DNA of 37,092 nucleotides, taken from assembly GCA_009927495.1 (NCBI GenBank), contig RFMX01000296.1, positions 1 through 37,092 of the forward strand, given 5' to 3'. A program made the translations under genes and the position numbers. This document shows, one piece after another, positions 1 through 8,899 of the stretch (the first letter of the stretch is position 1; every line of letters starts with the position of its first letter). This stretch comes from Betaproteobacteria bacterium. Lineage in GTDB: Bacteria; Pseudomonadota; Gammaproteobacteria; Burkholderiales; Burkholderiaceae_C. Below the pieces are notes generated by a model. That model made no database searches. It was not told the origin of the DNA and was given only the letters and a program-made list of their open reading frames with translations.

Positions 1-495
1 AGCTAAATTGCCACCGGCGCTGTCGCCACCGACCGCCACACGGCGTGGGTCGATGTGCAAAGCAGCCGCTTGTGCAATCACCCAGTTGAAAGCAGCCAAT
101 GCATCGTCGTAGGCCGCTGGAAACACATGCTCTGGGGCCAAGCGGTAGTCCACCGAAAACACCGCACAGCCACTGGCGTTGCTGAGTTGACGGCACAAGA
201 CATCGTGGGTTTCGATGTTGCCAATCACCCAACCACCGCCATGGAAGTAAACCAATGCAGGCAAGACCTCGTTGGCAGTGACACCCATGGGGCGGTATTC
301 ACGCACAGGCACTTGCACACCGCCCAAGTTGGGTAAATGGTCATGCACATACGACATGACGGGCGGGTCAGGTTGCGTCAAAGCCTTGCGCAAAACATAA
401 AAATCTCGCGCTTCTTTGGGCGGCAACGTGTTGACCGGTGGCACACCGCGGTCCACCATGAGTTGTAAGAGCGCCTTGGCTTGTGGGTCGATCAT
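1..495 (-). CDS. alpha/beta hydrolase (HSL/esterase type), C-terminal part outside window
   Basis: This is a carboxylesterase/lipase-type hydrolase of the hormone-sensitive-lipase (alpha/beta hydrolase fold-3) family. The 165 codons present contain the oxyanion-hole motif HGGGW (after ALVYF) and, at the window edge, the nucleophile elbow GDSAGGN, which is the family hallmark. The catalytic Asp and His would lie beyond position 1. I chose ATG at 493-495 (start [13 protein letters not shown]) because the frame further upstream offers no good start codon. It follows the metal-dependent hydrolase by about 23 bp on the same strand, so the two are probably co-transcribed. Substrate is unknown; short-chain esters are typical of the family. 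Confidence 0.9.
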   Translation of the reverse strand, partial: MIDPQAKALLQLMVDRGVPPVNTLPPKEARDFYVLRKALTQPDPPVMSYVHDHLPNLGGVQVPVREYRPMGVTANEVLPALVYFHGGGWVIGNIETHDVLCRQLSNASGCAVFSVDYRLAPEHVFPAAYDDALAAFNWVIAQAAALHIDPRRVAVGGDSAGGNLA

Positions 496-518
496 GGTGG
501 CTTTAACTTCATCAGTGT

Positions 519-1340
519 TTAAGTGGACTGACCAATCGCTTGGTACGCCTGTTGGTGTGTTTGCAACCACTGCCTCGACAACTGGTCGTCATGCTGGGCA
601 GGGTGAAACTCAGCACGGAAATACTGTTTCCAAGCCGCAAACGAGCTGGTGAGCAGGCCTTCTTTGGCGAACAAATGCCGTCGCGCACTGCGCCACGTGC
701 TGAGTTTAAAGAGGCTACCGTCGCGCCAAAGGTTGTGACAGGTTTGTCGCAAGATGTCGGTCAAGAAAAAGATGGTGACGGTGATCATCCAGCGTTTACG
801 CCAAACTTCATTGCCACCCATGGCGCGGTAAACATCAAAAGACACACTGCGGTGTTCGGTTTCTTCGCTGGCATGCCACATCCACAGGGTTTGCAGACGC
901 TGTGGCGCTTGCGCCAAAAAGTCTGGGTGGTTAAGCAACCAAGCGGCGAACACCGAGGTGTAGTGCTCATAGGCGGCTGTGACTGCTACCGCATGAATGG
1001 CTTTTTTCTGGTTGATAAGAGCAATACGGCGAAGAATCCGTTTTTCCCAATGATTGACCATGCCATGGTTAAAAACATGGTGGTTAAAGCGTTCATGAAT
1101 TCGTCGGTGTGTCGCCTCTTGACCGATAAAGCCTTTCACCTCTTTTGCAAAAAGGCTTTTTTCAGGGCTTAATTCTTTGATGCCACGGCGCAAAGAGTCG
1201 ATGAAGAATTGCTCTCCCACAGGAAAACTCATCGACAAGGCATTCATCAATGCCGAGCTGAAGGCGTCGCCGCCATTCCAACGCAACTCAAAGGGCGCTT
1301 CTAGATCGATCAGTAGCTTGCGAATAGTTAAATCGGACAT
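519..1340 (-). CDS. predicted metal-dependent hydrolase (PF10118 family)
   Basis: A 273-residue protein that fits the bacterial 'metal-dependent hydrolase' family PF10118. The sequence is alpha-helical and carries ferritin-like metal-ligand spacing: E43 in a FPVGEQFF helix, QEATHRRIH at about 74-82, and a later WHASEETEH helix. Such E/ExxH patterns suggest a di-metal centre. The biochemical function of the family is poorly defined. The ATG start at 1340 lies 14 bp downstream of the secreted protein ending at 1355. The following gene is an esterase, so this may be a small lipid- or ester-related operon (inference). Length is normal and the frame is intact. Confidence 0.85.
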   Translation of the reverse strand: MSDLTIRKLLIDLEAPFELRWNGGDAFSSALMNALSMSFPVGEQFFIDSLRRGIKELSPEKSLFAKEVKGFIGQEATHRRIHERFNHHVFNHGMVNHWEKRILRRIALINQKKAIHAVAVTAAYEHYTSVFAAWLLNHPDFLAQAPQRLQTLWMWHASEETEHRSVSFDVYRAMGGNEVWRKRWMITVTIFFLTDILRQTCHNLWRDGSLFKLSTWRSARRHLFAKEGLLTSSFAAWKQYFRAEFHPAQHDDQLSRQWLQTHQQAYQAIGQST

Positions 1341-1354
1341 GGTGAGTTGGGATA

Positions 1355-1786
1355 TTAAGAGGGAAGTTGACAGGGACCAGTGACTACAAATTTTAAATTT
1401 TTACCATAACGATGCACATCTTTCATGGCATACAGCGTGACGGGTTGGCGGGTGATTTTGATTTCAACCTCTTCTTGGCTCGCAATATGTTTGCGCTTGA
1501 CCCAAATGCTGGTTTTGGAGGTGAGGTCTTGGCCTTTGAATTCTTCGGTAATCAGGGTGTTGACGAACATGCCATACAGCTTGGGCCCTTCAATCTTGAT
1601 GTACAAATGGTTGCCAATGCTCTCGATATTGACTTCCACCGTCGCAGGTTTGACCACGATTTTCTCCATCTCTGGAAAACTGCCTTGCGCTTCACAGGTG
1701 ACGGTGTAACCCCATGCGCTGACGCTGAGCAAGCTGGCAGACACGGTGGCCAAGCACAGCCGCCAAGTTTTCCCTTTCAGCGGCAT
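1355..1786 (-). CDS. small secreted protein of unknown function
   Basis: I do not recognise a family. The 143-residue product starts MPLKGK and has a clear Sec signal peptide (basic n-region, hydrophobic CLATVSASLLSVSAWG core, likely cut near AWG-YT). The mature part is beta-rich with two cysteines, one near the mature N-terminus (VTCEAQ) and one near the C-terminus (TGPCQLPS), which could form a disulphide in the periplasm. The frame stays open to 1813, but ATG at 1786 places the signal peptide correctly. It overlaps the preceding small secreted gene (stop at 1777) by 10 bp, suggesting translational coupling. Confidence 0.7.
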   Translation of the reverse strand: MPLKGKTWRLCLATVSASLLSVSAWGYTVTCEAQGSFPEMEKIVVKPATVEVNIESIGNHLYIKIEGPKLYGMFVNTLITEEFKGQDLTSKTSIWVKRKHIASQEEVEIKITRQPVTLYAMKDVHRYGKNLKFVVTGPCQLPS

Positions 1787-2123
1787 GTGCGCTGCCCTTT
1801 TTCTGTTTTGCACACCAAGCCATTGGACAGATGTGTTTCTTCGGTACTGCTTTGCGGCACACCACCGCGTGAGGTGTAACTGTCAGCAGGTGCAGGCGCG
1901 GCAGGCTTGCGGGGCTTGGTCGCTGTAGCAGGTTTGGCATCCATGATTTTGTTGCCATCAATCAGCACCGCAGGCGAACCTGGCTGGTTGATCGTGACTG
2001 GGCTAGGGTTGCTGCGGGTGGCCTCGGTTTGTGCATTGGCCAGTGGCTGGGCACAAAGCAACCTGCCATCAGGGCAAAGGCGGCAGTGCTGGAAGCAAAC
2101 AAGCGAGAATGGGCAAACAACAT
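1777..2123 (-). CDS. small secreted proline/alanine-rich protein, frame broken by a one-base deletion
   Basis: No known family. Two frames must be joined to give a sensible protein. From ATG at 2123 one frame gives a signal-peptide core (MLFAHSRLFASSTAAFALMAG). The next frame supplies LLCAQPLANAQ, with an ideal ANA-QT signal-peptidase site, and then a Pro/Ala/Thr-rich mature region ending KGQRTCR. Adding one base at about 2060-2061 (GGTT to GGTTT on the minus strand) restores 115 codons plus stop with no internal stop. Without this, translation would have to start at the TTG at 2061 and would lose most of the signal peptide. It leads a minus-strand run with the gene at 1355. Confidence 0.55.
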
Positions 2124-2256
2124 GGGTGCGATCTCAACAACAGGGTGGCAATGATCGCATGGTTCGCAATCAGGCGAAGGGGGCCTGTGTATTTCCCACC
2201 TGCTCAAGGGTTGGGTGTTATTCCCTGTGAATATCGATCTTTTTTAAAGGAATTCT

Positions 2257-2787
2257 GTGCTTTCCAAATCTCCAGCCACCAGGCTTGCCGTGTTGTTATC
2301 TTCCATTGCATGGGCTTGGCCTTTTCAGGTGGGTGCTTTTGACGCAACGAAGTTTGACGACTTCAAGACCACCAATGTGTGCAAATACTGCGATTTGACA
2401 GATGCCCCCATGAGCGGTCGCGATATGCGCGGCGCTGACTTTCAAAACGCCAACCTCTCGGGGGCCAAGATGGACAAGGCCAATATGGCCGAGCGACCCA
2501 TGGAGAAACGCACTTTGGTGACTAATTTCGAAGACGCCAACTTGCGCCGTACCGACTTCACCGGCGCGAATTTGCATTTGGCCAACTTCACCAATGCCTA
2601 TTTGCGTGAAGCCAATTTGAGCGGTGCTGATTTGGGTGAAGCGGTGCTGACCATGGCCAATTTGAAAAGCGCTTTGTTGCTTGGTACCAACCTCAAGGGT
2701 GCCAAGATGGATGACGCCAAACTCGATGACGCGAAGTTTTGCAAAACCGTGATGCCTGATGGGGCTGTGAATGATTCGGGTTGCTAG
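2257..2787 (+). CDS. secreted pentapeptide-repeat protein
   Basis: A 176-residue protein with an N-terminal Sec signal (hydrophobic LAVLLSSIAWAWPFQVGA, cut near VGA-FD). A CxxC (VCKYCDL) follows, then tandem A(D/N)LxX pentapeptide repeats from about residue 55 to 160 (GADFQ, NANLS, GANLH, EANLS, GADLG, MANLK, GTNLK, GAKMD). Such repeats fold as a right-handed quadrilateral beta-helix. Exported forms have no agreed function. The start is GTG at 2257 with a good Shine-Dalgarno (AAAGGA, 2246-2251). Three further cysteines occur, two of them near the C-terminus. It is convergent with the secreted unknown ending at 2817, leaving only 29 bp with no hairpin that I can see. Confidence 0.85.
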   Translation: MLSKSPATRLAVLLSSIAWAWPFQVGAFDATKFDDFKTTNVCKYCDLTDAPMSGRDMRGADFQNANLSGAKMDKANMAERPMEKRTLVTNFEDANLRRTDFTGANLHLANFTNAYLREANLSGADLGEAVLTMANLKSALLLGTNLKGAKMDDAKLDDAKFCKTVMPDGAVNDSGC

Positions 2788-2816
2788 TCGGTTTTGACGA
2801 AGGCCCAACTGTTTTT

Positions 2817-3233
2817 TTACAGACAAGCTTCTTGTAGCGACCGTAAAACGCTGGTCCTGTCTTTGGGTTGAGCGTTTTGAGCGTCTGTCGCTGCCATCTC
2901 GCGAAACCGCTGGCCAACCGCATGGTGCAGTTGAATGAGTTTGTTTTTATCGCTAGAGGGCAAGGAGTTATCTGCCTCTACGCTTTTCACCACATTGGCT
3001 TCAACTTTGTCGCCGTTGCGTTTGACTTGGAAAAAATACAACTGTCTATCAGCTGAATCCGTGGGAAAGGTGTCCAAGCCATGCCGGTGCATGGTGTACA
3101 AGCCTTGGTAAAACTCAGCATAGTAGGTTGAGCTTTGAAGACAACTTGCGCTTTGGCTTAAACCAAGTGTTGGCCACAAGGTACACACCAGCAGCGTGCC
3201 CATAAGCTGTGATTTAACAAAAACGCCTCTCAA
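2817..3233 (-). CDS. small secreted protein of unknown function
   Basis: I do not recognise a family. The product has an N-terminal hydrophobic signal (MGTLLVCTLWPTLGLS, likely cut near LSQ-SA) and a mature part of about 110 residues with two cysteines (SASCLQ and the penultimate residue), probably disulphide bonded. I use the TTG at 3233 because it overlaps the terC stop (TTGA, 4 bp) and adds an Arg/Lys n-region to the signal. ATG at 3203 is the alternative. Its position just after terC suggests co-transcription, though no functional link is evident. Confidence 0.65.
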   Translation of the reverse strand: MRGVFVKSQLMGTLLVCTLWPTLGLSQSASCLQSSTYYAEFYQGLYTMHRHGLDTFPTDSADRQLYFFQVKRNGDKVEANVVKSVEADNSLPSSDKNKLIQLHHAVGQRFREMAATDAQNAQPKDRTSVLRSLQEACL

Positions 3234-3981
3234 TCGTCTTCACCAGGCATGGTGGAGTGGCGAAGTTGCACAGCGTGAGAGCGTTTTTTGCGAAAGCGGA
3301 TGTTGAGCATTTCCACCCCAAAAGCGAAAGCCATGCCGAAGTAGATATAGCCTTTGGGAACATGGTGGCCAAACCCTTCGGCCACCAGCACCACACCGAC
3401 CACCACCAAAAAACTCAAAGCCAGCATCTTGATAGAGGGGTGAGCGTCAACAAACTGGCCAATCCCCTTGGCAAACAACATCATCAAACCCAGCGATATG
3501 ACGACAGCCGCAATCATGATGCGCACATCGTCGACCATGCCCACGGCGGTGATGATGGAGTCGAGCGAAAAGACCAAATCGATGAGGATGATTTGCAAAA
3601 TGATGGCCATCAGGTTCGCTTTGGCATTCACACTCGCTGGCGCCTCGTCGCCTTCCAGCGAATGGTGAATTTCACCGGTGCTTTTCCAGATGAGGAACAA
3701 ACCACCCGCCAGCAATATCAGGTCTCGACCAGAAAAGGGTTGACTCAACACCGTGAAAATGGGTTCGACCAAACCAATGATCACTGAAAGTAAAAGCAGC
3801 AAACCGATGCGCATGAACATCGCCATGAACAAACCAATGCGACGCGCCATTTCCTGCTGCGCCTTTGGCAGTTTGCTCACCAAGATCGAAATGAAAATAA
3901 TATTGTCGATACCCAGTACCAACTCCAGCACGGTCAAGGTGGCCAATGCCACCCACATATGGGGTCTATTAGGAGTTCCAT
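3230..3981 (-). CDS. TerC-family integral membrane protein, one-base deletion near the start
   Basis: A multi-pass membrane protein of the TerC/Alx/YkoY family. Members are linked to tellurite resistance and to Mn2+ export or metallation of exported proteins; the exact role here is unknown. Diagnostic segments are VLELVLGIDNIIFISIL at the N-terminus and IILIDLVFSLDSIITAVGM in the middle, each bearing the conserved acidic residue in a membrane helix. The typical N-terminus MELLIDP is encoded from ATG at 3981, but in a different frame from the body. One extra G in the GGGG run at 3961-3964 (plus strand) would join them and give 250 residues. Otherwise translation would begin at ATG 3958 and lose the first residues. 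Confidence 0.88.
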
Positions 3982-4039
3982 GAGGGGATGTAATTTTTTC
4001 TCATAGTTGAACAAAACTTGCGTTAATGGCTGCGGACGA

Positions 4040-4753
4040 TTATTTCAGAGACGAAGCCGTATTTTGGCAGTCCTTCAAACGGCGCAGGCGCAGCACCAAC
4101 CAGATACGGCGAATCAACACATAGGTGAGCCACACAGCCCAGCCAGAAAACACCACATCGCTGAAAAAATGACCGCCTTGGGCGACCCTGACTGCGCCTA
4201 TGCCTGCACCAGCAACCAGACCCATCAGCAAGAATTTTTGACGACGCTGCCAACCCGCCCACATGCCCCAAGCCATCAAGCTGAATCCACTGGCTGCATG
4301 ACCGCTGACAAAGCTGCAGTTGACATTGCAGTGTGTGCTCCATTGAAAAGCGGGGACAAAAGGTTTGTCAGCGCCGAACAGTTGCAATTGCTCGGGGCGA
4401 GGACGCCCCACGTTGTTTTTCAACCCCCAGTCCACCACCACACCCAAGCCCACTACCGCCATGAGTACCCATGCAAGCAGACGTCTTTGCAAACCCAGCC
4501 TTTGAGCTTGTGGGCGTATCTTTAGATACAACAAACCCAAACAGCACAGTACGAACGCCGCTCGGCCCACCCATGGCGTGGCCACATAAATCGCATGCAC
4601 CCAAGGCAGCTTGTTGGCTGGAAAGGTGGCACTTGGCATGTCAAAAAATGCCAAGGAAACCTGCAGATCAAGCGTTGGCCACAGCGTGAACAACAGCAAC
4701 GACAAAGCCAAACCCGTGCCGCCTAGCCAATACTCGCGTTGACGGGCTTTCAA
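4040..4753 (-). CDS. PAP2-family phosphatase, LpxE/LpxF-like
   Basis: A membrane phosphatase of the PAP2 (type 2 phosphatidic acid phosphatase) superfamily with several hydrophobic helices. All three active-site motifs are visible: K-x6-RP (KNNVGRPRP, about 112-120), SGH within CSFVSGHAASGF (about 150-152), and R-x5-H-x3-D (RVAQGGHFFSD, R189/H195/D199). The context CNVNCSFVSGHAASGF resembles lipid A 1-/4'-phosphatases more than undecaprenyl-PP phosphatases (inference). I chose TTG at 4753 because it overlaps the upstream stop by 4 bp (TTGA) and has GGAG upstream; GTG at 4777 is an alternative. It is the last gene of the glycosyltransferase operon, consistent with clearing lipid phosphates before sugar addition. 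Confidence 0.85.
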   Translation of the reverse strand: MKARQREYWLGGTGLALSLLLFTLWPTLDLQVSLAFFDMPSATFPANKLPWVHAIYVATPWVGRAAFVLCCLGLLYLKIRPQAQRLGLQRRLLAWVLMAVVGLGVVVDWGLKNNVGRPRPEQLQLFGADKPFVPAFQWSTHCNVNCSFVSGHAASGFSLMAWGMWAGWQRRQKFLLMGLVAGAGIGAVRVAQGGHFFSDVVFSGWAVWLTYVLIRRIWLVLRLRRLKDCQNTASSLK

Positions 4754-6300
4754 GATTGAGGCTCCTTCAATAGCCACAAAAACAGCGGTCGTCCAGCGGG
4801 GGCAGGATCGGACAAAAGCTCAACCCGCTTGTAACGCTCACGCATAAAACCAGGTAACTCTCCCATCACCAACAGCAAAACCGGACCTTGGTGTTGGGCG
4901 GGGTCAAAACGGTAAAGTAAATCGTAATGGTGCAAAGGGTAGGGTGTTTGTTGCCAACTCAATGCCATGACTTTCTGTTCTCGCCAAGCATAGGCAGCGT
5001 GAATGATGAGTGTGCGGTCAAGGGCGACCAATATTGCGTCAGGGTGGGACGCCACCAAGGGCTGAAGCAGCTTTAAGGCTTCTTCCCAACCCCTCGCACG
5101 GCCCCACAAGTCCCATTTGGATGTTTTGACAGGCAAGCCCAAACGATCTCGCCAATCTCCCCCCAACGACAAAGCCGTTGAGAAAAAACTGGCTACGAGA
5201 AGCACCGCCAATGGCTTACGCCAGTGCCAGGGTGCTGCTCGCGCCCCCAACAACCAGCCCAATGCCACAGAGGCGCCTAGCAAGGCGGGTGCTGGCCAAT
5301 TGATTTGAGCCGTGCCTTGAATGGCTTGCAGGCCCCCAATGGCCCATAAAGGCCAACTGCCATGCCAAGCCCATAAGGCAGGGCGGATGGAAAAGCTCAG
5401 TGGTGTGCTCGCTGGCTTGATCCATAGTCGCATGACCACCAGCACAGATACCCAGAGAAAAACAGGACCTGCCAACAAGGCCTGCGAGCCAAGGTATTCA
5501 ACAAGGCGGGGCAACAATTTGGCAAAGAACGAGCCAGAGGAAGCGCTGCCGCCAGACAATAAATCGGCGGTGTGTTTCAGGGTGGGCCAATCGTGGGCGT
5601 GGTTCCAAGCCAGATGCGGTAACAAAGCCAAGGCGGCCAAACCAGCAGCCAACACCATGCCTTTGCTAACAGCAACGCTTCTGTGGCCAAACCACCACCA
5701 CACCACCCAACTCGCCAAAACGGCTGACATGGTGTACTTGGACAACACACCCAAGGCCAGCACAGCGCCTACCCATAGCCATCGTGACCAGCGTAAGGGA
5801 TGCGCCATTGCGCGCCAGACCAGCCACAGTTGCAAGGACCAAAACAGCACCAGCGGACCATCGGTGGTGGCCACTTGTCCCAGCACGCCACTTGCCAAGC
5901 TACTGGCAAACAGCACAGCAGCCCAAGCGCCCACAGCATGAGGAGATGCCAGAGGCTGTTGACTGTCGCGCTGCATTTCCCAACCCAAACGCCAAAGCAC
6001 CAAAGGCACCACTGCCCAACACAGTTGCACCAACCAGCGCACACCGGTTGTCGCGTCGCCTGCCACCCAAACCGACAACTTGATCAAGAACGGTAACAAC
6101 GGGGGCTTGGAGTAATAACCCCAAGCCAGCTCCCGGCTCCATTCCCAGTACTGCGCTTCATCGACAAACAAGCCAGCGCCGCTGTGAGAGGCAGTGAACA
6201 AGCGTAGCAGCCATAACCCGGGCAGCAGCAGAATCAGCATTCCCCATGCTTGCCAGCACCAAGGTGAGGACGTTTTGGAAGAAGGATGAGGTTCAGTCAT
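4750..6300 (-). CDS. GT39-family (PMT/ArnT-like) polyprenyl-phosphate-sugar transferase
   Basis: A 516-residue polytopic inner-membrane glycosyltransferase of the GT-C class. The first periplasmic loop has the signature FVDEAQYWEWSRELAWGYYSKPPL, where the Asp-Glu pair is the catalytic/metal-binding motif of PMT_2 enzymes. About ten to twelve hydrophobic helices follow, then a soluble C-terminal domain with HHYDLLYRFDPAQ and MGELPGF. Such enzymes use a polyprenyl-phosphate-linked sugar donor and glycosylate lipid A or another envelope acceptor on the periplasmic side. It starts 27 bp after the second GT39 gene and overlaps the PAP2 gene by 4 bp. The acceptor is not predictable from sequence. 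Confidence 0.85.
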   Translation of the reverse strand: MTEPHPSSKTSSPWCWQAWGMLILLLPGLWLLRLFTASHSGAGLFVDEAQYWEWSRELAWGYYSKPPLLPFLIKLSVWVAGDATTGVRWLVQLCWAVVPLVLWRLGWEMQRDSQQPLASPHAVGAWAAVLFASSLASGVLGQVATTDGPLVLFWSLQLWLVWRAMAHPLRWSRWLWVGAVLALGVLSKYTMSAVLASWVVWWWFGHRSVAVSKGMVLAAGLAALALLPHLAWNHAHDWPTLKHTADLLSGGSASSGSFFAKLLPRLVEYLGSQALLAGPVFLWVSVLVVMRLWIKPASTPLSFSIRPALWAWHGSWPLWAIGGLQAIQGTAQINWPAPALLGASVALGWLLGARAAPWHWRKPLAVLLVASFFSTALSLGGDWRDRLGLPVKTSKWDLWGRARGWEEALKLLQPLVASHPDAILVALDRTLIIHAAYAWREQKVMALSWQQTPYPLHHYDLLYRFDPAQHQGPVLLLVMGELPGFMRERYKRVELLSDPAPAGRPLFLWLLKEPQS

Positions 6301-6327
6301 GGCAAAGCTTTAGGGGGCTGCCCATTT

Positions 6328-7896
6328 TCAAGGGGGAAGTTTGGACCCTGCAGGTCTGAGAACCAATGCAAAACCTCGTTCGCTGGCAACCACAGTCCAG
6401 TCCTCAGGCCAGTAAGGTTGATCGGTGCGAACTAAGGCCAACTCGCCTTCTTGTGGCGCACGCCGTGGCGCAGGGCTTTGCCGGTAAAGAGCAAAAGAAG
6501 GGAAATGCACGCCCCACTGCACCGCCGGTTGACTTAAGGCCTTTGCGGCCAAACCATGCACCGGTCCTTGCAAGGTCTGGCTCCACCAAGGCAGCACGCC
6601 CAAGGCCAACACAGCGCTCCCCCCCATGGCCAGCAAACCAAAGCGCGGCAACTGAAGCGGTGCAGGTAAAAACCGACTGGAAACCAACCAAACAACTTGC
6701 ACCATCAACACCGCAGCGCTGATGGAACGCAAAAAGTGGGGAGCGTTAGAAGTTTGTATCAAGCTGCGGTAAAGACTGTCGCCTATCCACTCGGGGTGGT
6801 CACGCAAGACCGCAGGGAGCGTCAGCAGCAGTGCCATCCAAGCCGTCAACAAAACCGCACATGCCCACCACCAACGGTTGCTGGCATGCAGACCAGCATA
6901 GGTCAACAAGAGCACCACGCCTGGCGCTGCATACAGCACATAGTGGGGCAACTTGGTCGCTGACAAGGAAAAAAATACCACCACAAAACCCGCCCATAGC
7001 AAGGCAAACCGCAAGATTGGGGTCTGCCACAGTGGTTTCCAACGCATTCCCACATTGAGAACCAGTGGCGTCCAAGGCATCCACAGCAAAGGCAAGACCA
7101 ACACAAAATAAAGCCAACCACCGCTATGACCTTCCATGGGGGCGCTGAAGCGGTCCAAGTTATGGCGCAGGAAAAAACCTTGAATGAATGCGTCTCCGTG
7201 GCGTAACCACGCATAGATATACCAAGGCCCTGCCACCGCACCAAAGATGAGCCAAGACCAGCCATCGCGCAGGGTTCTCAGCACCAAACCTGGCGCAGTT
7301 CCCCACCATTGCCAAAGCAGCAGAACGACCGCTGGAATCAGCACAGCCACTGGCCCCTTGGTGAGTACCCCCAAGGCCATCCACAAAGCCAAACGCCGAA
7401 GTGCTTGACGGTCGTTGTTGCAGAGGTAGCGCCAAAGGTCCAAGGCTGAGAGCATCAACCACAGACCCAGCAATGCATCTGCCGTGGCGGTGCGTGCCAT
7501 GGCCCAAGGCCCCAAACTGCTGGCAAACACCATGGCAGCCAGCATGGCAGCACGCGACCCCCAAGCTTGGTAGGCAGTGAGTCCCAGCGCCAAACAAGCA
7601 ACCCAAGCGGCCAGCGCAGAAGGCAGTCGCAAGGCAAATTCGTTGACGCCGAAAACCTTCACGCTGAGGGCTTGTAGCCAATACACACCTATGGGTTTGT
7701 CAAATCGGTCAGTGCCATTGAGGGTGGTGTGGCCCCAATCGCCACTGACCACCATCTCCCGGGTGGCTTCGGAAAAAGCGCCTTCGTCCACATCAAACAA
7801 CAGGCTTTGGCCTAGGCCCAGTAAAAAATAGCCTAGCAATAAAAAGGCGGCTACAAACGTCCAGCTGCGACTGACGGGTGCTTCAGACCCGGCCAT
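6328..7896 (-). CDS. ArnT-like GT39/GT83 glycosyltransferase
   Basis: A 522-residue GT-C membrane transferase close to the ArnT type. It has FDVDEGAFSEATREM, LNGTDRFDKPIGVYWLQAL and EFALRLPSALAA in order, the classic ArnT loop-1 motifs, then LTKGPVAVL, GPWYI and SATKLPHYVLY. ArnT moves aminoarabinose from undecaprenyl phosphate to lipid A phosphates; relatives move GalA, GlcN or GalN. I place the start at ATG 7896 (MAGSEAPV), which overlaps the end of the upstream GT2 gene by 14 bp and has GAGGG ahead; the frame is open to 7965. It appears intact and operonic with its neighbours. Confidence 0.88.
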   Translation of the reverse strand: MAGSEAPVSRSWTFVAAFLLLGYFLLGLGQSLLFDVDEGAFSEATREMVVSGDWGHTTLNGTDRFDKPIGVYWLQALSVKVFGVNEFALRLPSALAAWVACLALGLTAYQAWGSRAAMLAAMVFASSLGPWAMARTATADALLGLWLMLSALDLWRYLCNNDRQALRRLALWMALGVLTKGPVAVLIPAVVLLLWQWWGTAPGLVLRTLRDGWSWLIFGAVAGPWYIYAWLRHGDAFIQGFFLRHNLDRFSAPMEGHSGGWLYFVLVLPLLWMPWTPLVLNVGMRWKPLWQTPILRFALLWAGFVVVFFSLSATKLPHYVLYAAPGVVLLLTYAGLHASNRWWWACAVLLTAWMALLLTLPAVLRDHPEWIGDSLYRSLIQTSNAPHFLRSISAAVLMVQVVWLVSSRFLPAPLQLPRFGLLAMGGSAVLALGVLPWWSQTLQGPVHGLAAKALSQPAVQWGVHFPSFALYRQSPAPRRAPQEGELALVRTDQPYWPEDWTVVASERGFALVLRPAGSKLPP

Positions 7897-8899
7897 GCCA
7901 GCCCTCGTTGTGTTGAGGGGTAGGCGCATCCACCAAATGGTAGGCCTGTGCTTTGCCGCCTTCATAGTAGGTGCGCATCAGCAACTCTCCCAAGACACCG
8001 GTGGTGAGGAACTGCAAGCCGCCCAGCACACAGAAAAAACCGACAAACATCAGGGGACGTGTGCCGATGGATTCGCCCATGAATTTCAGTGCCATCAAAT
8101 ACACCAAGATGCCCATACCCACCGACAGCACGGCCAAGCCAATGCCGCCAAAAAAGTGACCAGGACGTGTACCAAAGCGCAAAAAATAGTGGATGGACAA
8201 CAAGTCCACGATCACCCTCAGGGTGCGTGAAATGCCGTATTTGGATTGGCCCTTGGTGCGTGCGTGGTGACGCACCGGCATCTCGGCCATGCGCTCCGCT
8301 GAGGTGACGGTGGAGAGCCAAGCCGGAATAAATCGGTGCATCTCGCCATACAGGCGAATCTTGCGCAGCACTGGTGCGCGAAAGGCTTTCAAGCTGCAGC
8401 CCAAGTCTTTGAAGTTCAAGCCGCTGACTTTGCGAATCAGGCGGTTAGCAAAGAAAGAAGGGATTTTGCGCAAGAAAAAACCATCTTGGCGGTTTTGCCG
8501 CCAGCCTGCCACGATGTCTTTGTCCTCAACCAGCAGTTGTTCCACCAGCATGGGGATGTCACGTGGGTCGTTTTGTAAGTCGCCGTCCATGGTGACGATG
8601 ACGTCGCCTCGGGCGCAATCGATGCCCGCTTGCATGGCGGCGGTTTGGCGGAAATTGCGTTGCAGACGCAAAGCGCGGATATGCGGCCCCACCTCAGCGG
8701 CATGTTGGCTTAAGCGAAACCAAGTGCCGTCGGTGCTGCCGTCATCGATGATGACCAACTCCCAAGGCCAAGGGTAGTCGCTGAGCGCAGCTTGCACCGC
8801 ATCGATCAAGTCGGCGGCAAGTTCAACTTCGTTGTACATAGGCACCACCACTGACAAACGGTGGGCAGGAATTCGGTTGGGTATGGTCGTGAGAGTCAT
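7883..8899 (-). CDS. GT2 polyprenyl-phosphate glycosyltransferase (DPM1/ArnC/GtrB type)
   Basis: A 338-residue glycosyltransferase that should attach a nucleotide-activated sugar to undecaprenyl phosphate on the cytoplasmic face. The GT-A domain shows VVVPMYNE (17-24), IDDGSTDGTW (51-60), the NFRQTAAMQAGID segment and the metal-binding DGDLQNDP (105-112). Two hydrophobic hairpins close the protein (about 249-272 and 286-310), as in GtrB and ArnC. Its ATG starts directly after the TAA of the flippase-like gene (no gap). Together with the two GT39 enzymes it forms a donor-maker plus user set. Confidence 0.9.
   Translation of the reverse strand: MTLTTIPNRIPAHRLSVVVPMYNEVELAADLIDAVQAALSDYPWPWELVIIDDGSTDGTWFRLSQHAAEVGPHIRALRLQRNFRQTAAMQAGIDCARGDVIVTMDGDLQNDPRDIPMLVEQLLVEDKDIVAGWRQNRQDGFFLRKIPSFFANRLIRKVSGLNFKDLGCSLKAFRAPVLRKIRLYGEMHRFIPAWLSTVTSAERMAEMPVRHHARTKGQSKYGISRTLRVIVDLLSIHYFLRFGTRPGHFFGGIGLAVLSVGMGILVYLMALKFMGESIGTRPLMFVGFFCVLGGLQFLTTGVLGELLMRTYYEGGKAQAYHLVDAPTPQHNEGWHGRV

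Noticed and set aside
540-1172. Long plus-strand open frame of 210 codons
   Set aside because: It lies antisense to the PF10118 hydrolase gene, has no recognisable motif, and is a shadow of that gene's codon pattern.
2296-2826. 176-codon minus-strand frame opposite the pentapeptide gene
   Set aside because: Its periodic sequence is the reverse reading of the pentapeptide repeats, not an independent gene.
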